Shown here piece after piece: positions 8,805 to 17,053 of a stretch of 56,737 nt of DNA. Positions within the stretch are counted from its first letter, which is position 1, and each line of letters begins with the position of its first letter. The stretch is taken from assembly GCA_013373105.1 (NCBI GenBank), contig JABXIJ010000005.1:1-56737 (forward strand). The letters run 5' to 3'. The translations under genes and the position numbers were made by a program. The notes beneath the pieces are model-generated. The model was not told the origin of the DNA. It searched no databases and saw only the letters and a program-made list of their open reading frames with translations. This DNA comes from Flavobacteriaceae bacterium. GTDB taxonomy: Bacteria > Bacteroidota > Bacteroidia > Flavobacteriales > Flavobacteriaceae.

Positions 8805-9976
8805 TTATTGAATTGCTCTAAGAAAGATTTTATTGTATTTAAAATTGAATAGGCTATCAATCATATCGTCTATAGAGAAGTTTTTATGAAAAAAACGCAC
8901 TCTATTTTCTACTTGAGTATCTGTATGCCTACTATACATTCTACCTGCAGAATATTCGCTTAATTTCCATTTCTTTTTCTTCTTTTTTAGCCAAGAATTT
9001 TGATATTCTTTAAAGTTATCTTTTCCTGTTTTAATATATTCTTCTATGTATTTCGAAGCTAATTCTCCTGTTTGCATTGCATATCGAATTCCTTCACCTC
9101 CTCTAGGGTTTATAGCAGAAACAGCATCGCCAACAGCTACAACTTTATCTTTATAAAAAACATCTTTTAAACCCATACAATACCTAATTATTCCACCATG
9201 TTTGTCTATAATTTCATAGTCGTCGGTTTTTAGGTATTCTGATATTATTTTCTCTGTGATTTTTCGAGTGGTTTTATTGGTGTTTTCTTGGTCTAAAGAT
9301 TTTAAATGAGTTTTACCTGCACCAACCTTTAAGACTCTGTTCTCCATTGGGAAAATCCAGGAGTACCTTTAATTGCCCATTTATGACCTAAGAAAAAGAG
9401 AAGTTTATCTTTATAATTATCGTAGATTTCTTGAGACACTTTAATTTCATACTCTGTACCACTGCCTAAAATCATTTCTGGCTGTTGTTCGTTAGCATTA
9501 TACATTACTTTTCGTAAAGGACCAGTTGCATCTACTACCAGTTTAGTTTTTATTTGAACTTCTCTAGACTTATCATATGCTAATAACGAAACTAAAACAC
9601 AATCTTCTTTTATTGTTTTACCAATATATTTATGCCCCATTAAAACATTTCCATCAAACTTTTTTGTTTCTTCTGCTAAAAACTCTCTAAGTTTTTGAAA
9701 ATTTAAAACAACACCTTTTTTGTTAGTGCTTTCGCAAGTATAAATATCTTTAGTACATTGAATTACTAAGTCTTTCCAATAAGCACCAACTACAGATTCT
9801 GATAGATTAAACTCATCCATAGGCTCTAGGGTCATTCCAGCACTAGAAAAATTATTTAGCGCAAAGGAATTGTATTTTTCTACTAATAAAACATTAACCC
9901 CTCTTTTGGCTAGACTTCTACTTACTTGACCACCTGCAGGTCCTCCACCAACTACAACTACATCATATTCTTTCAT
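8805..9976 (-). pseudogene. Geranylgeranyl reductase-like FAD-dependent oxidoreductase, broken by a 1-base frameshift
   Basis: The N-terminal frame begins at ATG 9976 with the FAD-binding Rossmann motif (YDVVVVGGGPAGGQVSRSLA) and the mid-domain (LVVDATGPLRKVM), then runs out of frame after GTPGF. The +1 frame resumes with PMENRVLKVGAGKTH and the second FAD motif (VVAVGDAVSAINPRGGEGI), ending at 8805. One extra base in the A4 run at 9352-9355 would make a single 390-residue protein, normal for this family. Homologues reduce isoprenoid chains or act on carotenoid or other lipid substrates; the substrate here is unknown. Both halves look fully conserved, which favours sequencing error over decay. 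Confidence 0.85.
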
Positions 9977-9992
9977 GAATTAATAGTATAGT

Positions 9993-10751
9993 TTAAATTC
10001 CTCTTTCATTTTTAATTTTTTCATAAGCATCTTGTATGCTCTGAAACTTTTCTTTTGCGCCTTTAAGGTGCTCATCACCTAAATCTCTAAGTTTATCTGG
10101 GTGGTATTTTTTTACCATTCTTCTGTAGGCTTTTTTTACCTCGTCATTTGAAGCTGTTTTTTCAATCTCTAATATTTTATAAACATTACCAGAAGCATCA
10201 TAAAACATTGCTTTTATAGATTCAAAATCATACTGATTAATGTATAAATAACCCGCAATTTTTTTAATTTCTTCTACTTCTTGTTCATTAACAAACTCAT
10301 CTGCTTTTGCAATACCAAAAAGAAAATGAATTAATTGCAATCTAGATGCATGAGTGGTATGTTGCCTTATTTGAATACAAACTTGTCTAGCAGAAACTTG
10401 TTTTTTTACAATTTCTTTAAATAAACGAAAAGCATTATTTGCTCTTTGTTTACCATACATTCCTAAAAACTGAGATCTTACAAAATCAAGTTCTCGTTTA
10501 TCAATCTTTCCATCAGCTTTTATAACAATTGAAGCTAAAACTAATAAACTTATTTCAAAATCTCCTGATTGTGTATTGGCATACGAGCTATCATTATTAA
10601 CTCTTCTTTGGTAAGTTTTTCTTTCTGTTTTTAAGTCTTCTACATTAAATTCATCTACAAAACTTCCAATACCAAAACCAATAATAGCGCCTATTGGTCC
10701 ACCTAAAGTAAAGCCTAAACCAGCACCTAGCCATTTCGAAAAACTACTCAT
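9993..10751 (-). CDS. TerB- and J-domain co-chaperone (DjlA-like)
   Basis: The 252-residue protein starts with a glycine-zipper-like hydrophobic stretch (GAGLGFTLGGPIGAIIGFGIGSF, about 9-31), suggesting membrane association. A TerB-like all-helical domain follows (about 65-165; FEISLLVLASIVIKADGKI with its acidic DGKID site), then a C-terminal J domain (about 187-250) carrying HPD in VKKYHPDKL. This order matches DjlA-type proteins, which recruit DnaK near the membrane. A TATATTTG promoter box lies about 20 bases upstream. Confidence 0.9.
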   Translation of the reverse strand: MSSFSKWLGAGLGFTLGGPIGAIIGFGIGSFVDEFNVEDLKTERKTYQRRVNNDSSYANTQSGDFEISLLVLASIVIKADGKIDKRELDFVRSQFLGMYGKQRANNAFRLFKEIVKKQVSARQVCIQIRQHTTHASRLQLIHFLFGIAKADEFVNEQEVEEIKKIAGYLYINQYDFESIKAMFYDASGNVYKILEIEKTASNDEVKKAYRRMVKKYHPDKLRDLGDEHLKGAKEKFQSIQDAYEKIKNERGI

Positions 10752-10770
10752 TTTTAAAGAAATTAAGTGC

Positions 10771-10778
10771 CAAATATA
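10771..10778 (-). promoter_or_regulatory. -7 box before the DjlA-like gene
   Basis: TATATTTG on the minus strand is a full match to TAnnTTTG and lies 19 bases upstream of the ATG at 10751, followed by GCA. The -33 element is not clear. Confidence 0.55.
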
Positions 10779-10858
10779 CAGAAAATAGCCCTTGAGATAC
10801 GATAAAATACAACATCAATTTTATTGATGTATGCATTGGTATAAGACTATAATTAAGA

Positions 10859-10890
10859 TTTGAAAACTCTTAATTTAGTCATTATCTTTG
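10859..10890 (+). promoter_or_regulatory. Promoter of the bacilliredoxin gene
   Basis: TTTG at 10859-10862 and TATCTTTG at 10883-10890 are separated by 20 bases, close to the Bacteroidetes -33/-7 architecture. The -7 box ends 20 bases upstream of the ATG at 10911. Confidence 0.65.
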
Positions 10891-10910
10891 TAGTCTAAAA
10901 ATAAAAGAAT

Positions 10911-11321
10911 ATGTATCCAGAAGAATTAGTAAAACCAATGAGAAATCAGTTAATAGATGCTGGTTTTGAAGCATTATATACCGCTGAAGATGTAGAAAAA
11001 GCATTAGCAAAAAAAGGAACAACATTAGTAATGGTAAATTCTGTTTGTGGTTGTGCTGCAGGAACAGCAAGACCAGGAGCAATTGCTTCTTTAGGAGCTG
11101 ATAAAACACCTGATAACTTAACTACAGTTTTTGCAGGTGTTGAAAAAGAATCTACAGCAAAAGCTAGAGAATATATGGTTCCTTTTCCTCCATCATCTCC
11201 AGCAATTGCATTATTTAAAGATGGTAATTTAGTGCACATGTTAGAGCGTCATCACATTGAAGGGAGATCTGCTCAAATGATTGCTCAAAATTTAGCTGCT
11301 GCTTACGAAGAGCATTGCTAA
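10911..11321 (+). CDS. BrxA/BrxB family bacilliredoxin (YphP/YqiW)
   Basis: The 136-residue protein is a thioredoxin-fold protein of the UPF0403 family. The characteristic CGC motif is present (NSVCGCAAGTARPG, C46 and C48). In Firmicutes the family removes bacillithiol from oxidised proteins, and some Bacteroidetes also make bacillithiol; whether this organism does cannot be read here. The conserved region PPSSPAIALFKDG and the helix HHIEGRSAQMIA match the family. The gene has its own promoter and a strong terminator, so it is monocistronic. Confidence 0.93.
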   Translation: MYPEELVKPMRNQLIDAGFEALYTAEDVEKALAKKGTTLVMVNSVCGCAAGTARPGAIASLGADKTPDNLTTVFAGVEKESTAKAREYMVPFPPSSPAIALFKDGNLVHMLERHHIEGRSAQMIAQNLAAAYEEHC

Positions 11322-11339
11322 TAAAAAAATTAAAAATAG

Positions 11340-11367
11340 AATCCACTTTTAAAAGTGGATTTTTTTA
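11340..11367 (+). terminator. Rho-independent terminator after bacilliredoxin
   Basis: The arms ATCCACTTTT and AAAAGTGGAT (11341-11360) form a perfect stem followed by seven T. It lies 19 bases after the stop codon. Confidence 0.85.
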
Positions 11368-11378
11368 TTGTATTAATT

Positions 11379-11615
11379 ATGACAAATAAACCGTATTCTA
11401 AAAAAGAACTGGCTCAAAAAATTAAAAACCAAAAAAACTTTATTTTAATACAAGCTATTATGGTTATACTTATGATTATTTTGGCTGTATTAACAACACT
11501 CGAAAAAGGAATATCATTTTTAACTTTTTTACCTTTATTTTTTATACCAATGTTGTTTGTTATGTTTTTTGAATTAAAAAAACTAAAAAAACAAATTTCT
11601 GAAAAGCATGAATAA
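11379..11615 (+). CDS. Small two-helix membrane protein
   Basis: From ATG 11379 the product has 78 residues: a charged N-terminus (KKELAQKIKNQKN), two hydrophobic helices (about 22-42 and 47-65) separated by a short loop, and a lysine-rich C-terminus. A longer in-frame GTG start at 11355 falls inside the terminator hairpin and is rejected. Such proteins are sometimes labelled redox-active disulfide protein 2 in Flavobacteria, but no cysteine is present here, so I assign no function. The gene overlaps the next gene by 8 bases. Confidence 0.7.
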   Translation: MTNKPYSKKELAQKIKNQKNFILIQAIMVILMIILAVLTTLEKGISFLTFLPLFFIPMLFVMFFELKKLKKQISEKHE

Positions 11616-12267
11616 AGAAGCCATTATTAACAACACAATTGCTTATGTTAAAGGTGAATTAAAACATGCAGAAGGTGGACATGATTGGTTTCATATTCAA
11701 CGAGTTTTTAACAATGCAAAGCTAATTTCTAGAGAAGAAAAAGTTGATGTTTTTGTGGTTTCACTTGCTACACTTTTACATGATATTGCAGATGCAAAAT
11801 TTCATAATGGAGATGAAACCATTGGTCCTAAAAAAGCGTCAGAATTCTTACATGAACAAAAGGTTGAAAATGGCATAATAGCGCATGTAGTTAATATTAT
11901 AACTCACCTTTCATATAAAAATGAATTTTCAAATTCGAAGAGACCTATTAATTCAATCGAATTTCAAGTTGTACAAGATGCAGATAGATTAGATGCCATA
12001 GGTGCTATTGGTATAGCACGCTGTTTTAATTATGGTGGATTTAAAAATAGAGCTTTATACAATCCTGAAATAAAGCCAAATTTAAATATGACCAAACAAG
12101 AGTATAAAAACTCAAATGCGCCAACTTTAAATCATTTTTATGAAAAGTTGCTAATATTAAAAGATAAAATGAACACTAAATCTGGTAAAAAAATAGCGCA
12201 ACAAAGACATGAATTTATGGAAAGTTATTTAGAACAATTTTACGATGAGTGGAATGGTGTTCGATAA
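11608..12267 (+). CDS. HD-domain phosphohydrolase
   Basis: The 219-residue protein carries the HD metal-binding signature: His in GGHDWFHIQRV (about 25-32), the HD pair in LATLLHDIADAKF (near residue 57) and a late Asp in VQDADRLDAIGAIG (about 125-135). This matches the YedJ/YpgQ-like group of small cytosolic HD hydrolases, for which nucleotide phosphohydrolase activity has been proposed. The physiological substrate is unknown. It overlaps the small membrane gene upstream and converges directly on the AraC remnant, with no bases between the two stops. Confidence 0.88.
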   Translation: MNKEAIINNTIAYVKGELKHAEGGHDWFHIQRVFNNAKLISREEKVDVFVVSLATLLHDIADAKFHNGDETIGPKKASEFLHEQKVENGIIAHVVNIITHLSYKNEFSNSKRPINSIEFQVVQDADRLDAIGAIGIARCFNYGGFKNRALYNPEIKPNLNMTKQEYKNSNAPTLNHFYEKLLILKDKMNTKSGKKIAQQRHEFMESYLEQFYDEWNGVR

Positions 12268-12738
12268 TTACTGAATTAAATTTTTCATTTCTTTTCTGTA
12301 GGTAGAAGCACTCTTTCCTGTAAATTTTTTAAATAATTTATTGAAGTGAGAAAAGTTATTAAAGCCACATTCAAAACAAATATCAGTAATACTCATATTA
12401 CTTTCTGCTAACAATTTTGTAGCGTGTACAACTCTATATTCATTAACAATATTTGTAAATGTTTTGTGAGTAGACTTTTTAAAGTATCTACAAAATGCAG
12501 GTACAGTCATACTTACTAAGTCTGCAACTTCATCTAAACTAATATGTTCTTTAAAATTTAGGTTTATATGCTTGTAAATTTTTTCAATTTTATTAGTGTC
12601 TTGTTGATTTGATTCAAATGCAAATCCATCTGCATTAAGCAAAGTATAATCGTCTGTAGTAGCTAAGTCATTTAAAGTTTCTAAAAACGAGGTTATTATT
12701 AGTAGAGCATACAGATTACAAAAAGACTTAAAAGGACC
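12268..12738 (-). pseudogene. AraC-family regulator lacking its N-terminal sensor half
   Basis: The C-terminal DNA-binding domain is intact: two helix-turn-helix units (ISLDEVADLVSMTVPAFCRY and MSITDICFECGFNNFSHFNK) with the typical AraC signature. Upstream of these the frame still reads like the linker of a full-length cupin-AraC protein (LYALLIITSFLETLNDLATT, then TTDDYTLLNADGFAF), but it hits a stop at 12739-12741, and no cupin domain is found in any frame. The only possible starts for a short product are non-ATG (TTG 12642). Family members are usually about 280-290 residues; about 157 codons remain. I interpret it as a 5'-truncated remnant. Confidence 0.75.
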
Positions 12739-12796
12739 TTATAAGGTTGTTTTATACAACAACAATAGAAGTTACACTTATAATTTTAAAATTTAA
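12712..12796 (+). pseudogene. Possible 3' fragment of a lost plus-strand gene
   Basis: On the plus strand, a frame ending at TAA 12794-12796 reads YRLQKDLKGPYKVVLYNNN followed by RSYTYNFKI. It looks like a real protein C-terminus and is followed 30 bases later by a plus-strand terminator that no intact gene explains. Upstream, the frame runs antisense into the AraC remnant. I infer that the 5' part of this gene was deleted together with the AraC 5' part. The family is not recognised, and the fragment is short, so chance cannot be excluded. Confidence 0.4.
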
Positions 12797-12825
12797 GTGT
12801 GTTAATTTGTTAATTTGATTTGATG

Positions 12826-12855
12826 AACGAGCCTTTAATAAAGGCTCGTTTTTTT
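12826..12855 (+). terminator. Rho-independent terminator, plus-strand orientation
   Basis: Arms AACGAGCCTTT (12826-12836) and AAAGGCTCGTT (12840-12850) form an 11-bp stem with a 3-base loop and a run of seven T on the plus strand. The T run overlaps the stop of the minus-strand enoyl-CoA hydratase. It may serve that gene too, but the minus-strand 3' side is not T-rich. Confidence 0.8.
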
Positions 12856-13636
12856 ATTTACCAGGAAAGCTTGGTTTTCTTTTTTCTAAAAAAGCTGAAG
12901 TTCCTTCTTTAAAATCTTCTGTTCCAAAACAGTTGCCAAATTCAGCGATTTCTACTTCATAACCATTTACTTCTTTATCAAAATTTGCATTTACTGCTCT
13001 TATAGCAGCTGAAATAGCAACAGAAGAATTTCTCATAATTTTAGAAGCTATGTTTTTAGCTAATTCTAATAGCTCTTCTTGAGTTGTTACTGTATTTACT
13101 AAGCCCCAATCTTTGGCATCGTCAGCAGAAATCATTCCAGCAGTCATAATCATTTCCATAGCTTTACCTTTACCAACTAATTGAGCTAAACGCTGTGTAC
13201 CTCCATAACCAGGAATTACCCCTAAAGAAACTTCTGGCAAACCCATTTTAGCATTTGTAGATGCAATTCTAAAGTGGCAAGACATCGCTAATTCTAAACC
13301 ACCACCTAATGCAAAACCATTAATTACAGCAATTACAGGTTTTGATAAATTTTCTACTAAATCAAATAATAATTCTTGACCTTTTGCTGCTAACTTTCCT
13401 CCTTCTTCTATAGAAAAATCTGCAAATTCAGAAATATCTGCACCTGCAACAAATGCTTTGTCTCCACTACCAGTTAATACAATAACTTTTATTGATTCTT
13501 CACTTTCTAAAGCTTTAAAGGCATTAGACAATTCTAAAATAGTTTCTTTATTAAGTGCATTTAATTTTTTTGGCCTGTTTATGGTAACCACCGCCAAATT
13601 TTCTTGTTGATCAATAATAATATTATTAAATTTCAT
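12854..13636 (-). CDS. Enoyl-CoA hydratase/crotonase
   Basis: The 260-residue crotonase-fold protein shows the oxyanion-hole and CoA-binding segments (FVAGADISEF near 70, NGFALGGGLELAMSCHF near 107-123) and both catalytic glutamates, one in GGGLELA and one in MGLPEVSLGVIPGYGGTQRL (about 132-150). This pattern fits hydration of 2-enoyl-CoA in beta-oxidation or short-chain acyl-CoA metabolism. Substrate chain length cannot be read from sequence. It is followed upstream by the histidine kinase gene in the same direction with 18 bases between them. Confidence 0.93.
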   Translation of the reverse strand: MKFNNIIIDQQENLAVVTINRPKKLNALNKETILELSNAFKALESEESIKVIVLTGSGDKAFVAGADISEFADFSIEEGGKLAAKGQELLFDLVENLSKPVIAVINGFALGGGLELAMSCHFRIASTNAKMGLPEVSLGVIPGYGGTQRLAQLVGKGKAMEMIMTAGMISADDAKDWGLVNTVTTQEELLELAKNIASKIMRNSSVAISAAIRAVNANFDKEVNGYEVEIAEFGNCFGTEDFKEGTSAFLEKRKPSFPGK

Positions 13637-13654
13637 GAAGTTGGTTTTAAGTTA

Positions 13655-15106
13655 TTATTCTTTTGGCAAAATTACTGTAAAAACAGTACCAATACCAATA
13701 TTTGAATTAAAAGATATTGAACCATCATAGGCTTCTATAATATTTTTAATCATTGCTAAGCCTAAACCCATTCCACTAGTTTTTGTTGTAAATTTTGGTT
13801 CAAAGATTAAGTCTTTAACATCATCCGAAATTCCTTTTCCATTATCTGAAACTTTAATAATTACATTAGAATTTTCTGAATATACATCTACACTTATAAC
13901 AGGGTTCTCTTGATTATCTATGGCCTGAACAGCATTCTTAACCAAGTTTGTAACAATTCGAATAAGTTGTGTTTTATCTAAATTAGCAAATAATTCTTTT
14001 TCTTTTGGTTGATAGCTTATGTAGCTTTCAGTAAAAATATCAACTGCCAAACGAACCACTTTTATAACATCAATTTTTTCCTTTTTCTGAGATGGCATTT
14101 TTGCAAAGTCGGAAAAAGCAGATGCTATTGAACTCATAACATCTATTTGTTGAATTAATGTTTTACTGTATTCAGCAAGTTTTTTCTTAATATCCTTATC
14201 GTTTGCATTAAACTTACGTTCAAAACTTTGAACTGTTAATCTCATTGGTGTTAACGGATTTTTAATTTCATGAGCTACTTGCTTTGCCATTTCTCTCCAT
14301 GCCTGTTCACGCTCACTTTTTGCCAATTTTGCAGCACTTTGCTCTAATTGATCTATCATGTTATTATAGGCTTCAACAAGAATTTCAATTTCAGAACTTG
14401 CAGTATCTAACATAATTTTTTCATTACGTTCGTTTAAGCGAGTTTGCTGCATTCTCTCTGAAATAGTTTTTATAGAACGTGTAATGTAACTCGATAAGAA
14501 ATATGCCAAAGTTATGGCAATCATAAACATTAAAATATAAACTAAACTTAGCCTTTTTATAAACTCTTCTAATTCTTCTTCTATCTCTGAGTTATCTTGA
14601 GTAAACTGTAATTCTAAAATTCCAATTCTTTTAAATTTAGGATCGTTTATATATGTATAAGAGCTTTGAAAGCCCAAGCCTTTTTCTGCTCTAGTTTTTA
14701 ATATTCTATGATTTGAATTTTGAGCCAACTCATTCAAAACATCATAATTTAATGGCTCTATATCTATAGGTTCAAAGGCATTTATTTTAGAGGAAACCAA
14801 CAAATTACCATGCAAATCAAAAATGGTAATATTAAGTTTATTGATGGCAGAAATTTCATAAATACGTTCTTGGAATATTTTTGATAAATTCTTAGTGTTT
14901 ACTGGGTAACTAGTTTTATTATTAAGTTCAATATTTATGGTTTCTATGGTTGTTTGTTCTTTTCTTTCAAAACGATGAATGTTATAGTCTTTAGTTTGTT
15001 CATCATATTGATAAATTGTAACAACCAAAATTAAAATGGAAGCCAACAACACTAAAAGTGTCATAGAAAGAAAGATTCTAATTCGTAAAGAAACCTTTTT
15101 AAACAC
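13655..15106 (-). CDS. Sensor histidine kinase (HAMP, NtrY-like)
   Basis: This is a 483-residue inner-membrane kinase: TM1 (about 10-30), a periplasmic sensor of about 145 residues, TM2 (about 187-207), HAMP (207-260), HisKA with the phospho-accepting His in VAHEIKNPLTPMRL (about 280), and a HATPase with N box NLVKNAVQAID, G1 DNGKGISD and G2 GMGLGLAMIKNI. The HEIKNPL spelling and the NtrY-like LTPMRL extension are typical of this Bacteroidetes group. No response regulator gene is adjacent, so it is an orphan kinase here. The start is GTG 15106, 5 bases after the lipoprotein stop, suggesting cotranscription. Confidence 0.92.
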   Translation of the reverse strand: MFKKVSLRIRIFLSMTLLVLLASILILVVTIYQYDEQTKDYNIHRFERKEQTTIETINIELNNKTSYPVNTKNLSKIFQERIYEISAINKLNITIFDLHGNLLVSSKINAFEPIDIEPLNYDVLNELAQNSNHRILKTRAEKGLGFQSSYTYINDPKFKRIGILELQFTQDNSEIEEELEEFIKRLSLVYILMFMIAITLAYFLSSYITRSIKTISERMQQTRLNERNEKIMLDTASSEIEILVEAYNNMIDQLEQSAAKLAKSEREQAWREMAKQVAHEIKNPLTPMRLTVQSFERKFNANDKDIKKKLAEYSKTLIQQIDVMSSIASAFSDFAKMPSQKKEKIDVIKVVRLAVDIFTESYISYQPKEKELFANLDKTQLIRIVTNLVKNAVQAIDNQENPVISVDVYSENSNVIIKVSDNGKGISDDVKDLIFEPKFTTKTSGMGLGLAMIKNIIEAYDGSISFNSNIGIGTVFTVILPKE

Positions 15107-15111
15107 TTTTT

Positions 15112-15576
15112 TTATTTTAATTGAATCCTTTTTGTTTTCATAGTGAGTAAATCATCAAATTCCCCATCTTCATCCCAATCGTATTTGCTAACTGCAGTAA
15201 AACCTTCTTCTGTTTCATAAACTTTGTAACTTACTTTCATATCTCTGTTATTGTAAAAAAATTCTACAAATAAAGAATCGTTTTTAAGGTTCCATTTTCC
15301 AGTTGATTCTGATATTCTTTCATTATTTTTATTTAAAAACCAAGAAGAAAAAGTACCATCTGCCTTATAGTTAGATTGGGCTAACAGTTCTGGATTATTT
15401 TCAAATTTATCTTCATAAACATGACTTGAATCTGATTTTTGATACGTTTTGTAATCAATTTTTAAATAAGATGTTTGCCAAGCACTAATCATAAAATCAT
15501 TTGATTTTTCTTTTTGATTACAAGCTATAAAAAGCAGTCCAAGAAAAATAATACCATAAAGTGATTTTAATTTCAT
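15112..15576 (-). CDS. Lipoprotein, lipocalin-like
   Basis: The 154-residue protein begins with a lipoprotein signal (MKLKSLYGIIFLGLLFIAC, lipobox cysteine at 19). The mature part has strand-rich segments and the phrase STGKWNLKNDSLFVEFF, which resembles lipocalin-like DUF4488/DUF5004-type proteins of Bacteroidetes. A DWDEDGEFDD stretch near the end is rich in acidic residues and could bind calcium. The gene precedes the histidine kinase with a 5-base gap; a link to signalling is possible but only inferred from position. Confidence 0.65.
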   Translation of the reverse strand: MKLKSLYGIIFLGLLFIACNQKEKSNDFMISAWQTSYLKIDYKTYQKSDSSHVYEDKFENNPELLAQSNYKADGTFSSWFLNKNNERISESTGKWNLKNDSLFVEFFYNNRDMKVSYKVYETEEGFTAVSKYDWDEDGEFDDLLTMKTKRIQLK

Positions 15577-15623
15577 ACTGTAAATTTAGATACAAGATAG
15601 TAATTTAAAATGTGATTATAGAT

Positions 15624-16961
15624 TTAAGCTTCTTCTTTTGCTAATGGATAAAACTCTTGTTGAAACTTTAATACTAAAGGCAATCCTCTAGCAAAAATCC
15701 AAAGTGTGTAAGCAACCCAAATAGCAGTTAATTGCCACTCTAACCAATCAAAAATTAATAACGTTGGTACAAAAATTATGCCTGTTGAGACAATGAGTAC
15801 ATTTCTTAAGAATTTCATTTTGCCCATACCTTTAAACATACCGTCAAAAATAAAGGTTAATGCACTAATTGGAATGGTGAGAAGAACTATCCAAAAAACA
15901 TGGTTAAACTCTTCTAAAACAAGCGTTTCTTTTGTAAATATTAATCCAATTTTTTTGTAAAATAACGCTCCAAAACCAACTATAATAAATCCTGTAATTA
16001 TACCATAAATGGTTAATTTTTTACTAAGTTCGATTAGAGCTTTATAGTCTTTAGCACCTAAAAATTTACCAGATAAAATATTGCCTGCACTTGAATAACC
16101 ATCAATCATAAATGCTGCTAATAACCAAATATTTATTCCTATTGTATAAGCTGCAATGTATTGTTTACCATAACTGGTTGCATAAGCAGTAGCAAAATAT
16201 AGTGCTGTATTTAAGGCCAAAGTTCTAATAAATAAATTACCAACCATACCAAGTAAATGAGGTATTTCTTTATGAAATGGTAAATTAAGTTTTAGGGAGA
16301 AATTAGTTTTTGTTAGTAATAAAACAAACGATATTATTGCCATAGAAATTTGTGCAATTAAACTAGCATATGCTGCTCCTTCTATGTTCATTGCAGGAAT
16401 ATAACCTTCTATACCATAAACAAAAATAATGTCTAAAATAATGTTAAGTACTGCACCAAAAATTGCAATAACCATTGGAATAAAGGTGTTTTGTAAACCT
16501 CTAAATATTCCGAAAATAGAAAACACGAACAAAGAAAAAGGAAAGCCAAAAATTCTAATTTCAAAATACTGAATACAAAAATCTAAAACTTGTCCTGAAG
16601 CATTATAAAATTGAAATATTTGTTTAGCAAAAGGGTAACAAATTAATAGTACTAAAATACTTCCAATTACAATTATTGTAATGGCCTGTGCAGGTAATTT
16701 TTGAATATCTTCTAACTTATTTGCTCCTAAATACTGAGAAACAATAGAAGAAATTGCACTTCTAATTTGACCAAAAACCCATATTAACATCGAAATAAAA
16801 GCACCAACAATACCAACAGCAGCTAAACTTTCTGTAGCAAACTCATCTATATTACCTATAATTGCAGTATCAGTAATAGAAAGAAGTGGTTCTGCAATTC
16901 CCGCAATTAAAGCAGGTATAGCTAATTTATTAATGTGCTTAAAACTTAATTCTTTCCTCAA
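15624..16961 (-). CDS. MATE-family efflux transporter
   Basis: The protein has about 445 residues and twelve hydrophobic segments in two related halves. The first half carries the MATE hallmark PALIAGIAEPLLSITDTAIIGN, the second half GNLFIRTLALNTALYFATAYA. The family exports cationic drugs or metabolites using Na+ or H+ gradients; the Flavobacteria branch is often annotated DinF-like. The longest ORF would begin at TTG 16979, but that TTG is the 3' end of the -7 box TATCTTTG, so I choose TTG 16961 as the start. Confidence 0.9.
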   Translation of the reverse strand: MRKELSFKHINKLAIPALIAGIAEPLLSITDTAIIGNIDEFATESLAAVGIVGAFISMLIWVFGQIRSAISSIVSQYLGANKLEDIQKLPAQAITIIVIGSILVLLICYPFAKQIFQFYNASGQVLDFCIQYFEIRIFGFPFSLFVFSIFGIFRGLQNTFIPMVIAIFGAVLNIILDIIFVYGIEGYIPAMNIEGAAYASLIAQISMAIISFVLLLTKTNFSLKLNLPFHKEIPHLLGMVGNLFIRTLALNTALYFATAYATSYGKQYIAAYTIGINIWLLAAFMIDGYSSAGNILSGKFLGAKDYKALIELSKKLTIYGIITGFIIVGFGALFYKKIGLIFTKETLVLEEFNHVFWIVLLTIPISALTFIFDGMFKGMGKMKFLRNVLIVSTGIIFVPTLLIFDWLEWQLTAIWVAYTLWIFARGLPLVLKFQQEFYPLAKEEA

Positions 16962-16976
16962 AAAAATACTTTTTTT

Positions 16977-17006
16977 CAAAGATAATCATAAGAGGAAACG
17001 CACAAA
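16977..17006 (-). promoter_or_regulatory. Promoter of the MATE gene
   Basis: On the minus strand TTTG (17006-17003), an 18-base spacer and TATCTTTG (16984-16977) form one of the cleanest -33/-7 pairs in the window. It excludes the TTG at 16979 as a start codon. Confidence 0.75.
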
Positions 17007-17027
17007 GAATACTTTTTTAAAAATGAG

Positions 17028-17035
17028 TACCTTTG
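17028..17035 (+). promoter_or_regulatory. -7 box of the universal stress protein gene
   Basis: TACCTTTG matches TAnnTTTG and lies 18 bases upstream of ATG 17054. A TTG inside it (17033) opens the longest ORF but cannot be the start if this is the promoter. It diverges from the MATE promoter. Confidence 0.6.
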
Positions 17036-17053
17036 TATAACAAAATAAAAAAA

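Noticed and set aside
8805..9347. A separate 180-residue gene
   Set aside because: It lacks the N-terminal FAD domain and continues the 9329-9976 protein after a one-base shift, so it is one broken gene.
10946..11239. 97-codon minus-strand ORF across the bacilliredoxin gene
   Set aside because: Antisense shadow; the plus-strand protein has the CGC motif, a promoter and a terminator.
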